Shown here in pieces: positions 10,179 through 20,680 of a stretch of 64,000 nucleotides of DNA. The translations under genes and the position numbers were made by a program. Source of the stretch: Galeopsis tetrahit (Eukaryota > Streptophyta > Magnoliopsida > Lamiales > Lamiaceae); NCBI GenBank assembly GCA_963675135.1, contig OY776124.1, positions 727,001 through 791,000 on the forward strand. Reading direction: 5' to 3'. Under the pieces are notes generated by a model. It was not told where the DNA came from and made no database searches. It saw only the letters and a program-made list of their open reading frames with translations. Every line of letters starts with the position of its first letter. Positions within the stretch are counted from its first letter, which is position 1.

Positions 10179-12492
10179 TCACTCACTCCTCCTCGTAAGC
10201 AACCCTGCTGAACTTAAGCCATCTTTGGACTTACAAAGCTTCATCAACCCAAACCACCCCATCCCACCAACCGTCATACATAAACACACCAAATACACCG
10301 TCTTCGTTGCTATAGCCATTATATAAATTAGAAAACCAGATGGAACAACACACATTATTACCAGACCCGCGTAATGAAGAGGCACCTTGTACGGCCTCTT
10401 CATTTGCGGAAACTTCCATCTCAGGTAGAGAAAAGACGCAAACTCCAACAACATTCCCAAGCTGTAGAGGAAATTTGCCGATGAAACTATGTCTGTGTAA
10501 CTCATGTAAGAAACACCCAGTGCTATTAGCGTCGATACTAGAATCCCAATCCATGGCGTGTTGAACCACTTCGATCGGAGCCCGGCAACCTTCGGCAAAA
10601 GGGCTAAGTCCGCCATGCCCAGAATTTGGTAAGCACTACTGCTTAATTGGGCCTCGAAAAGTCCGATTGCTGACAAAACTGCACCGATTTCGACCCAGAT
10701 TTTCAACCAGTTACCTGATGCAGCAATGAACGTAGAGTTTATATAAAAAAAATGGTCATGTATGTGTTCAACTTTAGACTTGTATATTTTTTCCTTTTCA
10801 ATTAGATCACTTTGACATCATTTTTTGGTTCAAAAGGATCACAATTAAAAAAAGTACCAACATACCGGAATTAAGATTAAAATTGGATACCAAAAAGTGC
10901 AAAAACAAAATAGCACCAAAAGGACTAAATTGAAAAAGTAAAACCATACCTGACTAAATTTGACAACAAAAAGTACCACAATTGAAAAGGTAACAAAATA
11001 CAAAAAGTTAGAACATATCGAATTAAAATTGAACACCAAAAATGACATAAAGGACAACAAATATAGTATCAATTTGAATTTAACATAAATTAATAAAATA
11101 TTATTTATTGTATCTAAATTTTATCTTCATAGTCTCCCAATATACCCTTGTAAAAACATTTTACATTAACTCAAATATACATGTTTACACAATTTTAACA
11201 TAGATGAGACTATAATTTAGGATAACCCTAAAAAGTAAAGTTTTGACTAATTTTGTTGGTGACCGAGTAATAAATGAAAATAACCCAAAAATTAAAGTAT
11301 GACTATTTTTCTATTTTTGTAGTCTGGGTGTAATAAATAAAAGAATCACATTTTTTGTCTCGTTATCAGGTCTAAAGATTTCAGTCCCATTTAAAATCAG
11401 AGTTTTGTGCTCTATATGATTGACCATGTACAAATTGTTTAATCGATTCGAATATGAGATATAAAGAGGAGCACACACGTAAGTTTCAAACCTACACCAA
11501 GAATCACACTTATATGCATTCAATTATGAGTTTTGACTTAATTCTAGTTTACCAAATTAGTAAAAAATTATATTCAAATTACTTAAAATTCATTGTATGC
11601 ACTACTTACCGGAAATGGTCCTGGCGGCGTCGGCCATGAACCCAGCCTCCCAAAGTTCCTGATCAGCTGCGACGGCTCCGGTGACAGCCACTAGAGGGAT
11701 TAAGTAACCCAAACACGTCAAAATCACTGCGAAAAACAGAGCTAATGGAAAAGTTTTCGAAGGATTATCAACTTCCCCAGCCATTGTACTAACATTATCC
11801 CAAAAATTCAGATTCCAAAACAGAGTATTGAAGAACAGATTCCAATCTTTCTTCACACCTCTTTGGCCTAAGCTTTTCCATCTATGGGGATGAATTTGTG
11901 GCAAAGCAATACCAGACATGATTAAGAAAGGCGCAAGTGAAACAATCCCCAAAACGACGCCGAAGTATCCGACTATCGCTAACCCTGTGTAATTCAAAAA
12001 CGCGAGAACTAGGGTTGAAATCAAAATCCCCAAATTTCTAGTGAGTCCAGATTCGAAAATCGGGAAGATCCGTTTCAGATAATCGATGCAGAGAGCTGGA
12101 AAAGCGGCGATGTTGATGACTCCGCTGAGGAATTTCCATGTCCCCATAAGAGATCCGAAGAACGGGCCGAAGGCTTTGTCGGCCCAGATTACGAATCCGC
12201 CGTTGCCGGGGAAGGCGGTGGCGAGCTCCGCGGTGATTAGGGCTTCGGGAATGGACCAGATGAAGGGGAAGATTAGGAATCCGAGAATGGCGAGGAGTGG
12301 TCCGGCGGCTTTCACGGCGGGCTCTTCGCCGTACGGACCGCCGGCGACTTCGAAGTAGATGAGGAAGATGAGGGGGATTAAGGTGAGTTTTTTGGCTTTG
12401 GAGGTGACGGCGGTGGTTGTCGGGAGGTGCTCCGGTGGCGGTGACATGGCGGTTGGCGGTGCCGGCGATTGAGTTTCGCTTTGGATTTTCAT
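10179..12492 (-). CDS. Polyamine transporter, PUT/LAT family (two exons)
   Basis: The gene is join(12492..11610, 10714..10179) on the minus strand, with an 895-nt GT-AG intron in phase 1, and encodes 472 aa. It belongs to the plant L-type branch of the APC superfamily; characterised relatives are proton-coupled polyamine (and paraquat) importers. Visible features are a Pro/Thr-rich cytoplasmic N-terminus, the first membrane segment with EVAGGPYGEE, TAFPGNGGFVIWADKAFGPF in the third segment region, and FWDNVSTMAGEVDNPSKTFP in the middle. Exon 2 has further hydrophobic segments and a short charged tail. The length fits a 12-helix transporter. The ATG at 12492 is followed at once by the conserved N-terminal region. 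No frame defects were seen. The subfamily member is not assigned. Confidence 0.93.
11345..11510 (-). mobile_element. Decayed SINE-like copy in transporter intron
   Basis: The stretch with CAGAGTTTTGTGCTCTATAT, a degraded B box (CGATTCGAAT, 11446-11455) and AGAGGAGCACAC follows the same order as the better-kept SINE at 45600-45770. It is in the same orientation and lies inside the intron of the transporter gene. It is old and diverged. Confidence 0.5.
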
Positions 12493-12707
12493 AATTAGTT
12501 GGAGAATTTGAGAATCTGGAAGCTGATATTATGGTGATATGATTGGTATGGAGATTCGTTTGGTATGTGAGAGAGTTGACTGAGACTGAGTTTTGCAGTC
12601 ATTTTCTGGAAAAATAAAATTAATTAAGACAGCGTGTGATGTTGTCAAAAATAAAATAAAAAAATACCCTCCATGATACATGATAAGCATATTAAGAAAA
12701 TATAATA

Positions 12708-12909
12708 CTCCCTCCATCTATAAGTTTTTGGTAATTTTTGGGCCTTTTGACATAGAGAAAAATAAAATATAAAGTGATGTGTAAAAAAAAATATTTATAA
12801 AAAAGGTATGGGAAGCTTATAGGCCGACTGAGAAGTTTATAGGCGGACGGAGGGATTAATAAGTTAAGTTTTAATTATTAATTTTATAAAATTTTATAGA
12901 CGGAGGGAG
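12708..12909. mobile_element. Stowaway-like MITE
   Basis: The ends CTCCCTCCATCTATAA and its inverted counterpart TTATAGACGGAGGGAG are flanked by TA. A second internal GGACGGAGGGA lies at 12845-12855, so the element may be composite. It lies about 220 bp upstream of the transporter start codon, in its promoter region. Confidence 0.75.
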
Positions 12910-13716
12910 TATATAATAGTAAATAAATGAGTTGACTTTAAGTATGGGTGAAAAAAATAATAATGGTGAGGATTGATTTTATAAAGGGTTTTCATTTTAA
13001 ATGTGTGAAAGTTATTGAGGCAAGTAATTGGTATAAAATGATAAAATATGGGTAATTTTGTAAACCTTTTATACATAAAGTAATAAATGAGTTGATTTTT
13101 GTTTATGTAGAGAGAAAAAATAATTACACTTGTTTAAAATTTAGTATATTGTGCTTATTAAAGATAACTTTAAAAAAAATAGACAAAGTATAATAAATGT
13201 GTGCGAGAGAAGATAAATTTTAATTACATTTTTTTTTCGAATTTTGTTTTTCTATCCTTTCGGTCTATCTGATAAATAACTGTCATTTATTACTCGGCTA
13301 TGTTTTTTTAATTACAATTACATTTTTTTTTAAGGGAAATGAAGTAATGATAGGAGAATTTGAGAGGTAATTTTATAAATTTTTATGTAAAAAATAAATA
13401 AATTGATTGGATTGTGACTTGTGAGTGTTTAAATTAAAATAGTGATATTTCATATAAATTGTTGTTCGAATGAAGATTATAAAAATTTAACCCCATATAT
13501 TATTATCATACGACATATTCTCCTATTTCTCTATCACCTTCCACGTGCAGATTCACCGCAACACATTTTCACTTCCACAGATTCGTCCCTTTGCCTATTT
13601 TTCTTCATATATGTCACCCTTATGATATGTCACCCTTATCAAATCCGGTGCGGTGACTTCTCATGCTCTACGATCGCGCTAGATTTTAGGCAATTCGTTT
13701 AGTTTTTGTATTTGGG
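12910..13716. other. AT-rich intergenic DNA
   Basis: Upstream flank of the transporter gene. There are long A and T runs and no credible open reading frame, RNA gene or repeat structure. Confidence 0.6.
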
Positions 13717-13725
13717 ATCAACGAA

Positions 13726-14434
13726 GGTTTAGTCTATTATACACTTAAGTGCATGTTGTGCACTCTAGTCTATGTTGCACTTTTCAATTATATTAACTTA
13801 CACTTTTTCATGATTTACACTTTTTGGTAAAATGGTGTTGCACAATTATTAAACTGTATAATAATATTTTTCAATTTTATCCCTCAATCCAAACAACTTG
13901 ATTATAAATTATCATATAAACTTTAAAATTTAACCCATCGATCCAAACATGAATTTTAAATCAAATTTTCAAATTGTCCCACTAAATCCTATCCTAATAT
14001 ATCTATCATATCCTAATATATCTATCCTATCTAGCAAACCAAACAAGCCCTAAAAGTATAAGTTAGTATAACTAAAAGTGAAATACTATATTTCTGAAAT
14101 GTGCAAGTCAGTATTACTGAAAAGAGCATCACAATATTAATGAAAAGTGTAAGTCAATATAACTGAAAGTGTAAGAGTTTATAAATGAAAAGTGCAACAA
14201 ATTTTTTTACTGAAAAAGTGCAACACAATATTATTAAAAAGTGCAAGTCAGTATCACAATTTTTAATGAAAAGTGTAAGTTATTAAACTGAAAAGTGCAA
14301 CAGAATAGTACTAAAAAATGTAAGTCACTATAAATAAAAATATAAGTCATGAAAAAGTGCAAGTCAGTACAACTGAAAAGTGCAACATGGACTAAAGTGC
14401 ACAACATGCACTCGAGTCCATAGCAGACCAACCC
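13726..14434. mobile_element. Mutator-like MITE copy 2, complete
   Basis: Terminal inverted repeats of about 60 bp align without gaps: the left end runs from GGTTTAGTCT through GTGCATGTTGTGCACT, and the right end is its complement with a few changes. The flanks are ATCAACGAA (13717-13725) and ATCATCGAA (14435-14443), a 9-bp duplication with one mismatch, typical of Mutator-like elements. The interior is made of degenerate AAAAGTGCAAGTCAGTA-type repeats and has no coding capacity. Confidence 0.87.
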
Positions 14435-14443
14435 ATCATCGAA

Positions 14444-15043
14444 TCATTATTCTAATGACGCCACAATAATCGAATGGGAGAGTGATCATTTGATCCCTTT
14501 ATTTTCTATTTTTATTTAGTTTATAGTTCTTAATTTCTAATTTCCTAGTTGTAAGTTTTTACACGTTTTATGCAGTTTTTATTGTCTCTAGTGGGACCTG
14601 ATTTCTTCCTTTCTTTCTGGTTAGTGTGTTTGACTAAGGTGTGTGTATGACCCTACGTCTAATTAACATTTTGATTGAATTAATTAGAAATGTTGGGATC
14701 AATAATTGCCCTTATGATCATGACACCCTTGATTGGAAATTAGTTTTTATGACTTTATACAAACAAAGTGAATATATATATTTAATATTTAAAAAACATT
14801 GTATGGAAAAAACACGTGTGTGTGAATAAATAATTATTGTGACTCTTTCCAGCGTATGAATGCAGATTTCCACTCCCATAGTGCTTTGAACCTTTAATGG
14901 ACACAGTTGTTTATACAAAAAAATTATTTAATAAGGACTAAGGAGTAGAGTTTTAAAGAGTATTTTTGTAATAGAAAAAAAAATAACTTGTTTGTATGGG
15001 TAAAAAGTAATGACAATTTGCATAAAATTGAGAATATTGCTAG
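14444..15043. other. AT-rich intergenic DNA
   Basis: Between the MITE and the outer LTR retrotransposon. No gene, RNA or clear repeat was recognised. Confidence 0.6.
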
Positions 15044-15048
15044 GATAT

Positions 15049-15776
15049 TGATGTGCCAAAAATTGCACGGATAGATTAGATATCCTTGGGGTTAGATATC
15101 TAAATTCCCGAACGCCTATGAATGCTTCGGGTACACTGCTTCCGCTGGAATGATCCTCCAAGAACCTGCAAAAGACACACCGGAGGGGACTCCGGCGCGG
15201 ACACTCCGACGCTCAAGTCAGTCTCGATAGTTCAGTATATGGCAAGGACTAAAGAGTCCTTTAATTATTAATGAGGTTCTCACAGAAAATCAAGATGTTG
15301 TTCGTAAGCAGCGTAGTAAATCAAGTAAAGTTAGAGATCGTAACCTGAAAATGTACCTCGGTTTACCTATTTATACAAAGTTCCCACCTAAGAGGAAGTT
15401 AGGGTTTCCTTCTATTTCGGAGCTGCACTTTGGACTCAGCCCTGCTGTGTTGACAAGGTCTTCCACTCTCTCACTTCCTGAAGAACCGGAACCACTCCCC
15501 CTAGTGGACTTCGCCCGCGGGGATAAAGGAAGAATGAGTCTTCCTTTACCCAGTCCCAGGCCGTTTCGTACGGGGCTCCTCCTAGATCTTCGGACTACTA
15601 ATTCTTATCCAGACTAGGTCTTCCTGATATCTCTCCCCAGGTAAAGCTCCCTCCGGAGGGACCTCCGGAAGAGATTCCTTATCCAGAGAGTATTCCTTAA
15701 TCCCGTATCTCCTCTTTTATCTTATCCTCTATACACGTGTCGTCTTCTTATCAGATGACATTTTTAGGCCGCATCA
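15049..15776 (-). repeat. 3' LTR of outer element
   Basis: Begins TGATGTGCC and ends CGCATCA on the plus strand. It matches 35279-36006 over its full 728 bp with about 16 differences. It contains an ACACGTGTCG motif near 15733-15742. Confidence 0.95.
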
Positions 15777-15792
15777 TCTACTCCCCCTTACT
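15777..15792 (-). promoter_or_regulatory. Polypurine tract of outer element
   Basis: On the minus strand the sequence AGTAAGGGGGAGTAGA lies directly before the 3' LTR. It is the expected plus-strand primer. Confidence 0.75.
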
Positions 15793-15853
15793 CTCATAAA
15801 ATGAGTGTATCTTTTGTGAGAGTAGGAAATTCAAGTGAGTCCAACTTAGAGGC

Positions 15854-16554
15854 TGATGCGTCGAAAAAGAACGCCCTTAGATATCAGTCGTTCCTCTACG
15901 AGCACTACTAATCACGAACTGAATCACTCGTTTGTCCTTGGCAATCTTCACGTAAATCTCCTTGAGAATCCGAAAATGACCTGCAAAAGTACACCGGAGG
16001 GGGGCTCCGGCGTAGAAGCTCCGACGCTCAAGTCAGAATCGATCTTTCGGAGAATCAAAGTGGAATTCCCCTGTATCTTTAGGGAAATTTCGGTGAATAA
16101 TATGGCGTTTCTTCTTAATTCTCTGTATATTTCGTAAAAAATGTATTGATATATGAAAAACGTAATTAAGAATATAGAAATAACCTGCTTATATACCTAG
16201 ACTCTCTCCCGGGAGAGAGAAAGACTCTTTCTCCCTATATTCTCGGCCCATTCCTGTAAATTCGGCCCCAAGTCCCTGAGGATTCGGTCCCCCTCCTTGA
16301 AGACTGACCCATTCCTTTGACTCAGTTAGAAAAGATTAATCCGTACCATGCGTTCCCCTTTGGGCCAAATCCCTGGGCCCAAAGGCTATTAATTCCCAAA
16401 TGTGGGCTAAAGGCCCAATTACTCTAATTTCTCTTCACGAGCCCAGGGGTGTATTAATCCAATTCTTCAAGCCTATTGACCCAATTAAGACTATCATATT
16501 TTATCCCATTTCCACGTGTCGACTCCTCCGAGAGCGACATATTTATCTACATCA
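15854..16554 (-). repeat. 3' LTR of inner element
   Basis: Starts TGATGCGTCG and ends TCTACATCA. It matches 26312-27012 at the same length with about seven substitutions. A CCACGTGTCG motif lies at about 16512-16521. Confidence 0.95.
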
Positions 16555-16570
16555 ACCACTCCCCCCTACT
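16555..16570 (-). promoter_or_regulatory. Polypurine tract of inner element
   Basis: On the minus strand the sequence GTAGGGGGGAGTGGT lies directly before the 3' LTR start. Confidence 0.75.
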
Positions 16571-17076
16571 CTCGTAAAAAGGATAATTTTTAAGAGAGTA
16601 GGAAAATAATAAGATAAATTATAAAGAAACAAACCATTCCTTTAAATACTCCTTTCTTGTATTTCCCTCCGAATATTAATGACTCGATTTGTTTTTAATA
16701 ATTATCTCCAGAAAGTGTTAAGGCTTTTCCACTTCTACACGCCAGCTTGCCCTCGAATCCTGTAGCCATGCATCTGCCCGAGAAGAGACATCAAGCCGCC
16801 TCTTTCCAGTCAAGCGCCCCTTCATTGGGGGGCATTTAATTCTCCTCGACTTTTCCCTCTCTCTCTCTTCTTCACAATCATTTCAAAAAATTATATTCAT
16901 TTCGTAAAAAACTCCTCTTTTCTTTCCTTTTAAACTTATCCACTCCTTTTTACTCTCATTCTCATTTCTGCTATTAACTTCCTCGCGCACGTTTATCGAT
17001 CAGTTCATCATCTCCGAAAATCGACTTCGCTTCAGGTATCTCTTCTCCGTTCTCGTCTTTTCTTTTACTGTACCCC
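16571..17076 (+). promoter_or_regulatory. Upstream region of inner antisense gene
   Basis: This stretch separates the 3' LTR from the antisense gene's ATG. It ends in pyrimidine-rich leader-like DNA (about 16855-17075) with many CTC and TTC runs. It is the most likely promoter and 5' UTR; no clear TATA box was identified. Confidence 0.45.
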
Positions 17077-19176
17077 ATGTCGTCTTCTACTCAAAACTCG
17101 TCAGACTCAATATCCATGGAAAGTTCCACTTCCAACTCACTCTCTATATTCCCCATAACCGATTCCGCTTTGAAAAATAAAATCTCTGGTTCTTCTATAC
17201 TCCCTCCCGAGCGTGTTGCCGCCTTCCTCCGCTCGGGCATCTTTCCCCCCGATTACATTGTTAGGGCAGCCCACCGGAAGGAACACCCAAATTTCCCTGG
17301 TCCTAACACTCTGGCCTTCTGGGAGGCTCAACTAAAAGCGGGCCTTCGCTTTCCGATTCACCCTTATTTCTCTGAGATTTCCACGTACCTTCGCATACCC
17401 CTCAATCAATTCACCCCCAACGCTATTCGCGCAATGCTAGGTTTCTATATTTTGATGAAGGGGAACGGTGGTGAGCCATCAGCCCAGCTCTTTTTGACCC
17501 AATATATGTTTAAGTTTGCTGATGGGTTCTTTTATGCTAGTGGTCGTGCTTCTAGAACCGGGAAATTCATGGAAAAGCTTCATGAAGGAGTCCAGGACTG
17601 GAAGGACTATTACTTTTTTGTCACAAACCCTTCTCCTTGGGAATTTCCTCACGAAGGATGGATTTATGAGAACCCTAGGGTACCTCGTCCACCTCTTTTT
17701 ATTTGCTCCTCTCTAAATTTAGATGTGATGGACCACTTGAACGATAATGTGTCTACCCATGGATTTTTTGATGTAATGAGCATTTGTAAGAACCCTAGAG
17801 CCCTATCTCATTTTGGTTTTGGTCGCCCCGATTATCCCTTAGGTCCTGACGATGGTAATACCATTTCCTTTTTCTTTGGCATCATCTTCAAGATTCAAAC
17901 TGTTGAGATTATTAACGTCTTTTCATACTTTCTTTTGCAGCTATGAGTTGGTTAACTCAGATTTCTCGTGATGCCACTCCTCTCTCGATGGTTGCTAAGT
18001 CTCCGGCCCCTAAAAGTTCCACAAAGGCCCCTATCTCTCTCTTCCCAGTGAAACCTTCTACTGGGTCAGTTGCAAAGCGTACCAGGTCTTCCACAGAAAA
18101 GGCCATAATTTCCTCATTGCCGCCTGGCTCTGATGCCTCTAAAAAGAAGAAGTCCAAGGTTAAGTCCTCCTTGCCTCATGTCACTCCAGATGCCCCCGGT
18201 GACATCAACGTCAACCAATTCATGGCTTTCATAGATCGTCACTCTCCGACTCCTGCTACTGAGGCCCTTAACGCTCTATCCTCAGAAAAGCGAATTGTTC
18301 ATTCCGCCCACAGTTTCACACAGGTATATTCTCAATGTAAATATTACTTTGAATGATTAACAAGAGAAAGTATAAATACCTCACTTCTTTATATTGTTTC
18401 TCGTGTAGTTTGGCCTCTTGTTTTCTGATGTATCGGAACAGGCTCTCCAATCCCTTCAATTAGTGGATGATCTCCAAAGCCAGGTGGAGTTGGAGAAAGT
18501 GAAGAAGGAGATTTTGGAAGGAGAGTTACGAGAGTCCCTCCAGACACAGAAGAGGCTTCAAGCTGAGAAGGTGAAGCTCTCGGAAGAGGTTTCTTCGGTG
18601 AAGACTCAGTTTGGTGAGCGGGTTGAACGTTTGGAAACTACTCTCCCTTTGGCTGGGATGAAACTGTGCATCGACTCTCTTTTTACCTCCGCCATAGGTC
18701 AGAAGTTCTTGGGTACCCTACACCGAGAATGGTTAGAAGCCTTCCTGAAGAGTACCAGCTTCCTGGGGGCAATGGGCGCATATATCCCTCACTTCATAGA
18801 TCATGGGTTTTCCAACGCCGTAGCTGAACATTATGCTCCTGGGTTCAACGGTCAGTATACTCGTGCCCTTCGATTGGAGGAATTAGCCACTCCCCCTAAG
18901 TTCCCTGGAGATCCTAAGGAGGACATTGACGCTCCTTGGTGGCTGCCTGGGATGAGGAAGGCGGTCTTAGAGTTGAAACAGACCGCCCTGAAGTTGGACG
19001 ACCTTGTACCGGCGAAGGATGTGACTTTTCCTATCCATGTGGCCAACCCAGATCCTATGGCAACTGTGGCAGTCGGCGCTCTAGAGGAGAAGGCGGAAGG
19101 GGATGGTTCCAGTGAACAGGTTGAGGAAGCAGGAGAAGGTTTCGAGGGGAAGAACGATATTCCCCTTTCTTCATAA
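17077..19176 (+). CDS. Spliced antisense accessory gene of inner element (intact)
   Basis: The model is join(17077..17854, 17941..18323, 18409..19176) with two GT-AG introns of 86 and 85 nt in phases 1 and 0; it encodes 642 aa without internal stops. The N-terminal third (about residues 45-210) has the LRFPIHPYFSEI and PLNQFTPNAIRAM motifs of the plant putative gypsy-type transposon family (Transposase_28-like). Exon 2 encodes a Ser/Pro/Lys-rich basic linker with KKKKSK. Exon 3 starts with a coiled coil (LQSLQLVDDLQSQVELEKVK), then a conserved C-terminal domain with HFIDHGFSNAVAEH and an acidic tail. It is antisense to gag-pol and lies between pol and the 3' LTR. The molecular function is unknown. 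It is the only intact copy in the window. Confidence 0.82.
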
Positions 19177-19570
19177 CTCTATTTCTCTGATAACATTTCG
19201 GTACTTTTAAAACACTTTTATTTTTGTTAAGGCCTTTAAGGCCCCTTTTGGTATTTTCAGGAGACTCCACACTCTTGCGTTTTTCTGTGGAGGGCCAAGG
19301 TATGATGCCCTTGGTCTGGAATATTCCTGTTTTATTTGCTGCTTAGTATTGTACCTGCACATTGTCACCTGGCATGCATATATATATATCTCTATCCCTG
19401 CCATCATATATGTGATGTGATACCTGTTCTGTTTTTCCTTTACTATAAATTTAGCATGTTTCTAGCATTTTCTTGACACGTAAAGGCTCTAAAGCTCATA
19501 GAGAAGTCTTAAATGAGAATATAGGGTTTACGCTTCTATACTTACTTGATGACTTGATACTGCTTCTAGT
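19177..19570. other. 3' flank of inner antisense gene
   Basis: Sequence between the antisense stop codon and the tandem array. A short TA run lies near 19378-19392. The 3' UTR of the antisense transcript probably lies here. No gene was recognised. Confidence 0.5.
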
Positions 19571-19579
19571 TTCTCTCCG

Positions 19580-20115
19580 AAGTTAGAGTTCTTAGGGATT
19601 ATACTCTCCCAAAAGTTAGAATGTTTAGGGATTATACTCTCCCAAAAGTTAGAATGTTTAGGGATTATACTCTCCCAAAAGTTAAAGTGCTTAGGGATTA
19701 TACTCTCCCAAAAGTTAAAATGTTTAGGGATTATACTCTCCCAAAAGTTAAAATGTTTAGGGATTATACTCTCCCAAAAGTTAAAATGTTTAGGGATTAT
19801 ACTCTCTCAAAAGTTAGAATGTTTAGGGATTATACTCTCCCTTAAGTTAAAATTCGTAGGGATTATACTCTCCCTTAAGTTGTTTATACTCGTAAGAGTT
19901 TTTAGGGATTATACTCTCCCTTAAGTTAAAATTCGTAGGGATTATACTCTCCCTTAAGTTGTTTATACTCGTAAGAGTTCTTAGGGATTATACTCTCCCT
20001 TAAGTTAAAATTCGTAGGGATTATACTCTCCCTTAAGTTGTTTATACTCGTAAGAGTTCTTAGGGATTATACTCTCCCTCAAGTTGTTTATACTCGTAAG
20101 AGTTCTTAGGGATTA
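19580..20115. repeat. 33-bp and ~78-bp tandem array in inner element
   Basis: Eight units of 33 bp (positions 19594, 19627, 19660, 19693, 19726, 19759, 19792 and 19825 mark the repeated AGGGATTATACTCTC) are followed by about three higher-order units of 77-79 bp that add TTAAGTTAAAATTCGT and TTTATACTCGTAAGAGTT. Because 33 is a multiple of three, one strand reads as an 11-residue repeat, but this is a by-product. The array lies between the convergent antisense gene and pol. Confidence 0.93.
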
Positions 20116-20530
20116 TTGGCAGGTTAATCATATTTTCCGCTACCATACCCCCTACTCCCCCTAGCTTTAGAGGCTGTCGCGTATAGAAACTTTGGGAATT
20201 ATCCTTAGGTAAAATATTTGTGAATCGATGTATGTTTCTCTATCTTGCAATATATCTATCATCATATGTTTTAGTCTTCTGAACGCATTTATTATCTCAA
20301 CATTCATTATATGGACATTTGGCAGTTATCTCAGCACAATATTCAATGTATGAGAAATACTTCATCATAAAATCGACATGCATAAGGGTCATCTCATCGT
20401 AGAATCAGAATATAAAAATCATCTCATCATCACAGTAATCATGCATTACGGGAAATTGCTGAAATTTTCCAAAAACTATGCTCCATTGATTCAAAATGTT
20501 TATCAACATAGGCAAATAAGGGAAACCTAT

Positions 20531-20603
20531 GCCGGCCTCATTAAAAACCTCTCCGTGGTAAAACCCCAAGGGGAAACCCACGTAGAGGGAAAAAGAGTGC
20601 CGG
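20531..20603 (-). promoter_or_regulatory. Conserved foldable element after pol (inner)
   Basis: The arms CCTCT (20548-20552) with AGAGG (20584-20588) and CGTGG (20554-20558) with CCACG (20578-20582) enclose CCCC-AA-GGGG (20564-20573). Outer arms CCGGC (20532-20536) and GCCGG (20599-20603) can also pair. The same element, with compensatory differences, lies at 30741-30816 in the outer element, also just beyond the pol stop. The role is unknown; an RNA structure near the 3' end of gag-pol mRNA is a reasonable guess. Confidence 0.65.
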
Positions 20604-20680
20604 TGAAGCAATTATTCAAATGAAAAGTAAACATAAAAATTGTTCATAAAGGGAAAGATGGTAAAGGAATAACACCTTCC

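Noticed and set aside
10845..11072. Phe/Leu-rich open frame in the transporter intron
   Set aside because: Produced by A-rich intron sequence; no homology visible and no start context.
19621..19845. 75-codon open frame with an 11-residue repeat
   Set aside because: It is the 33-bp tandem array read in one frame; it has no conserved domain and its frame exists only because the period is a multiple of three.
19580..20115. CRISPR-like look of the regular repeats
   Set aside because: There are no unique spacers between repeats, and this is a plant retrotransposon.
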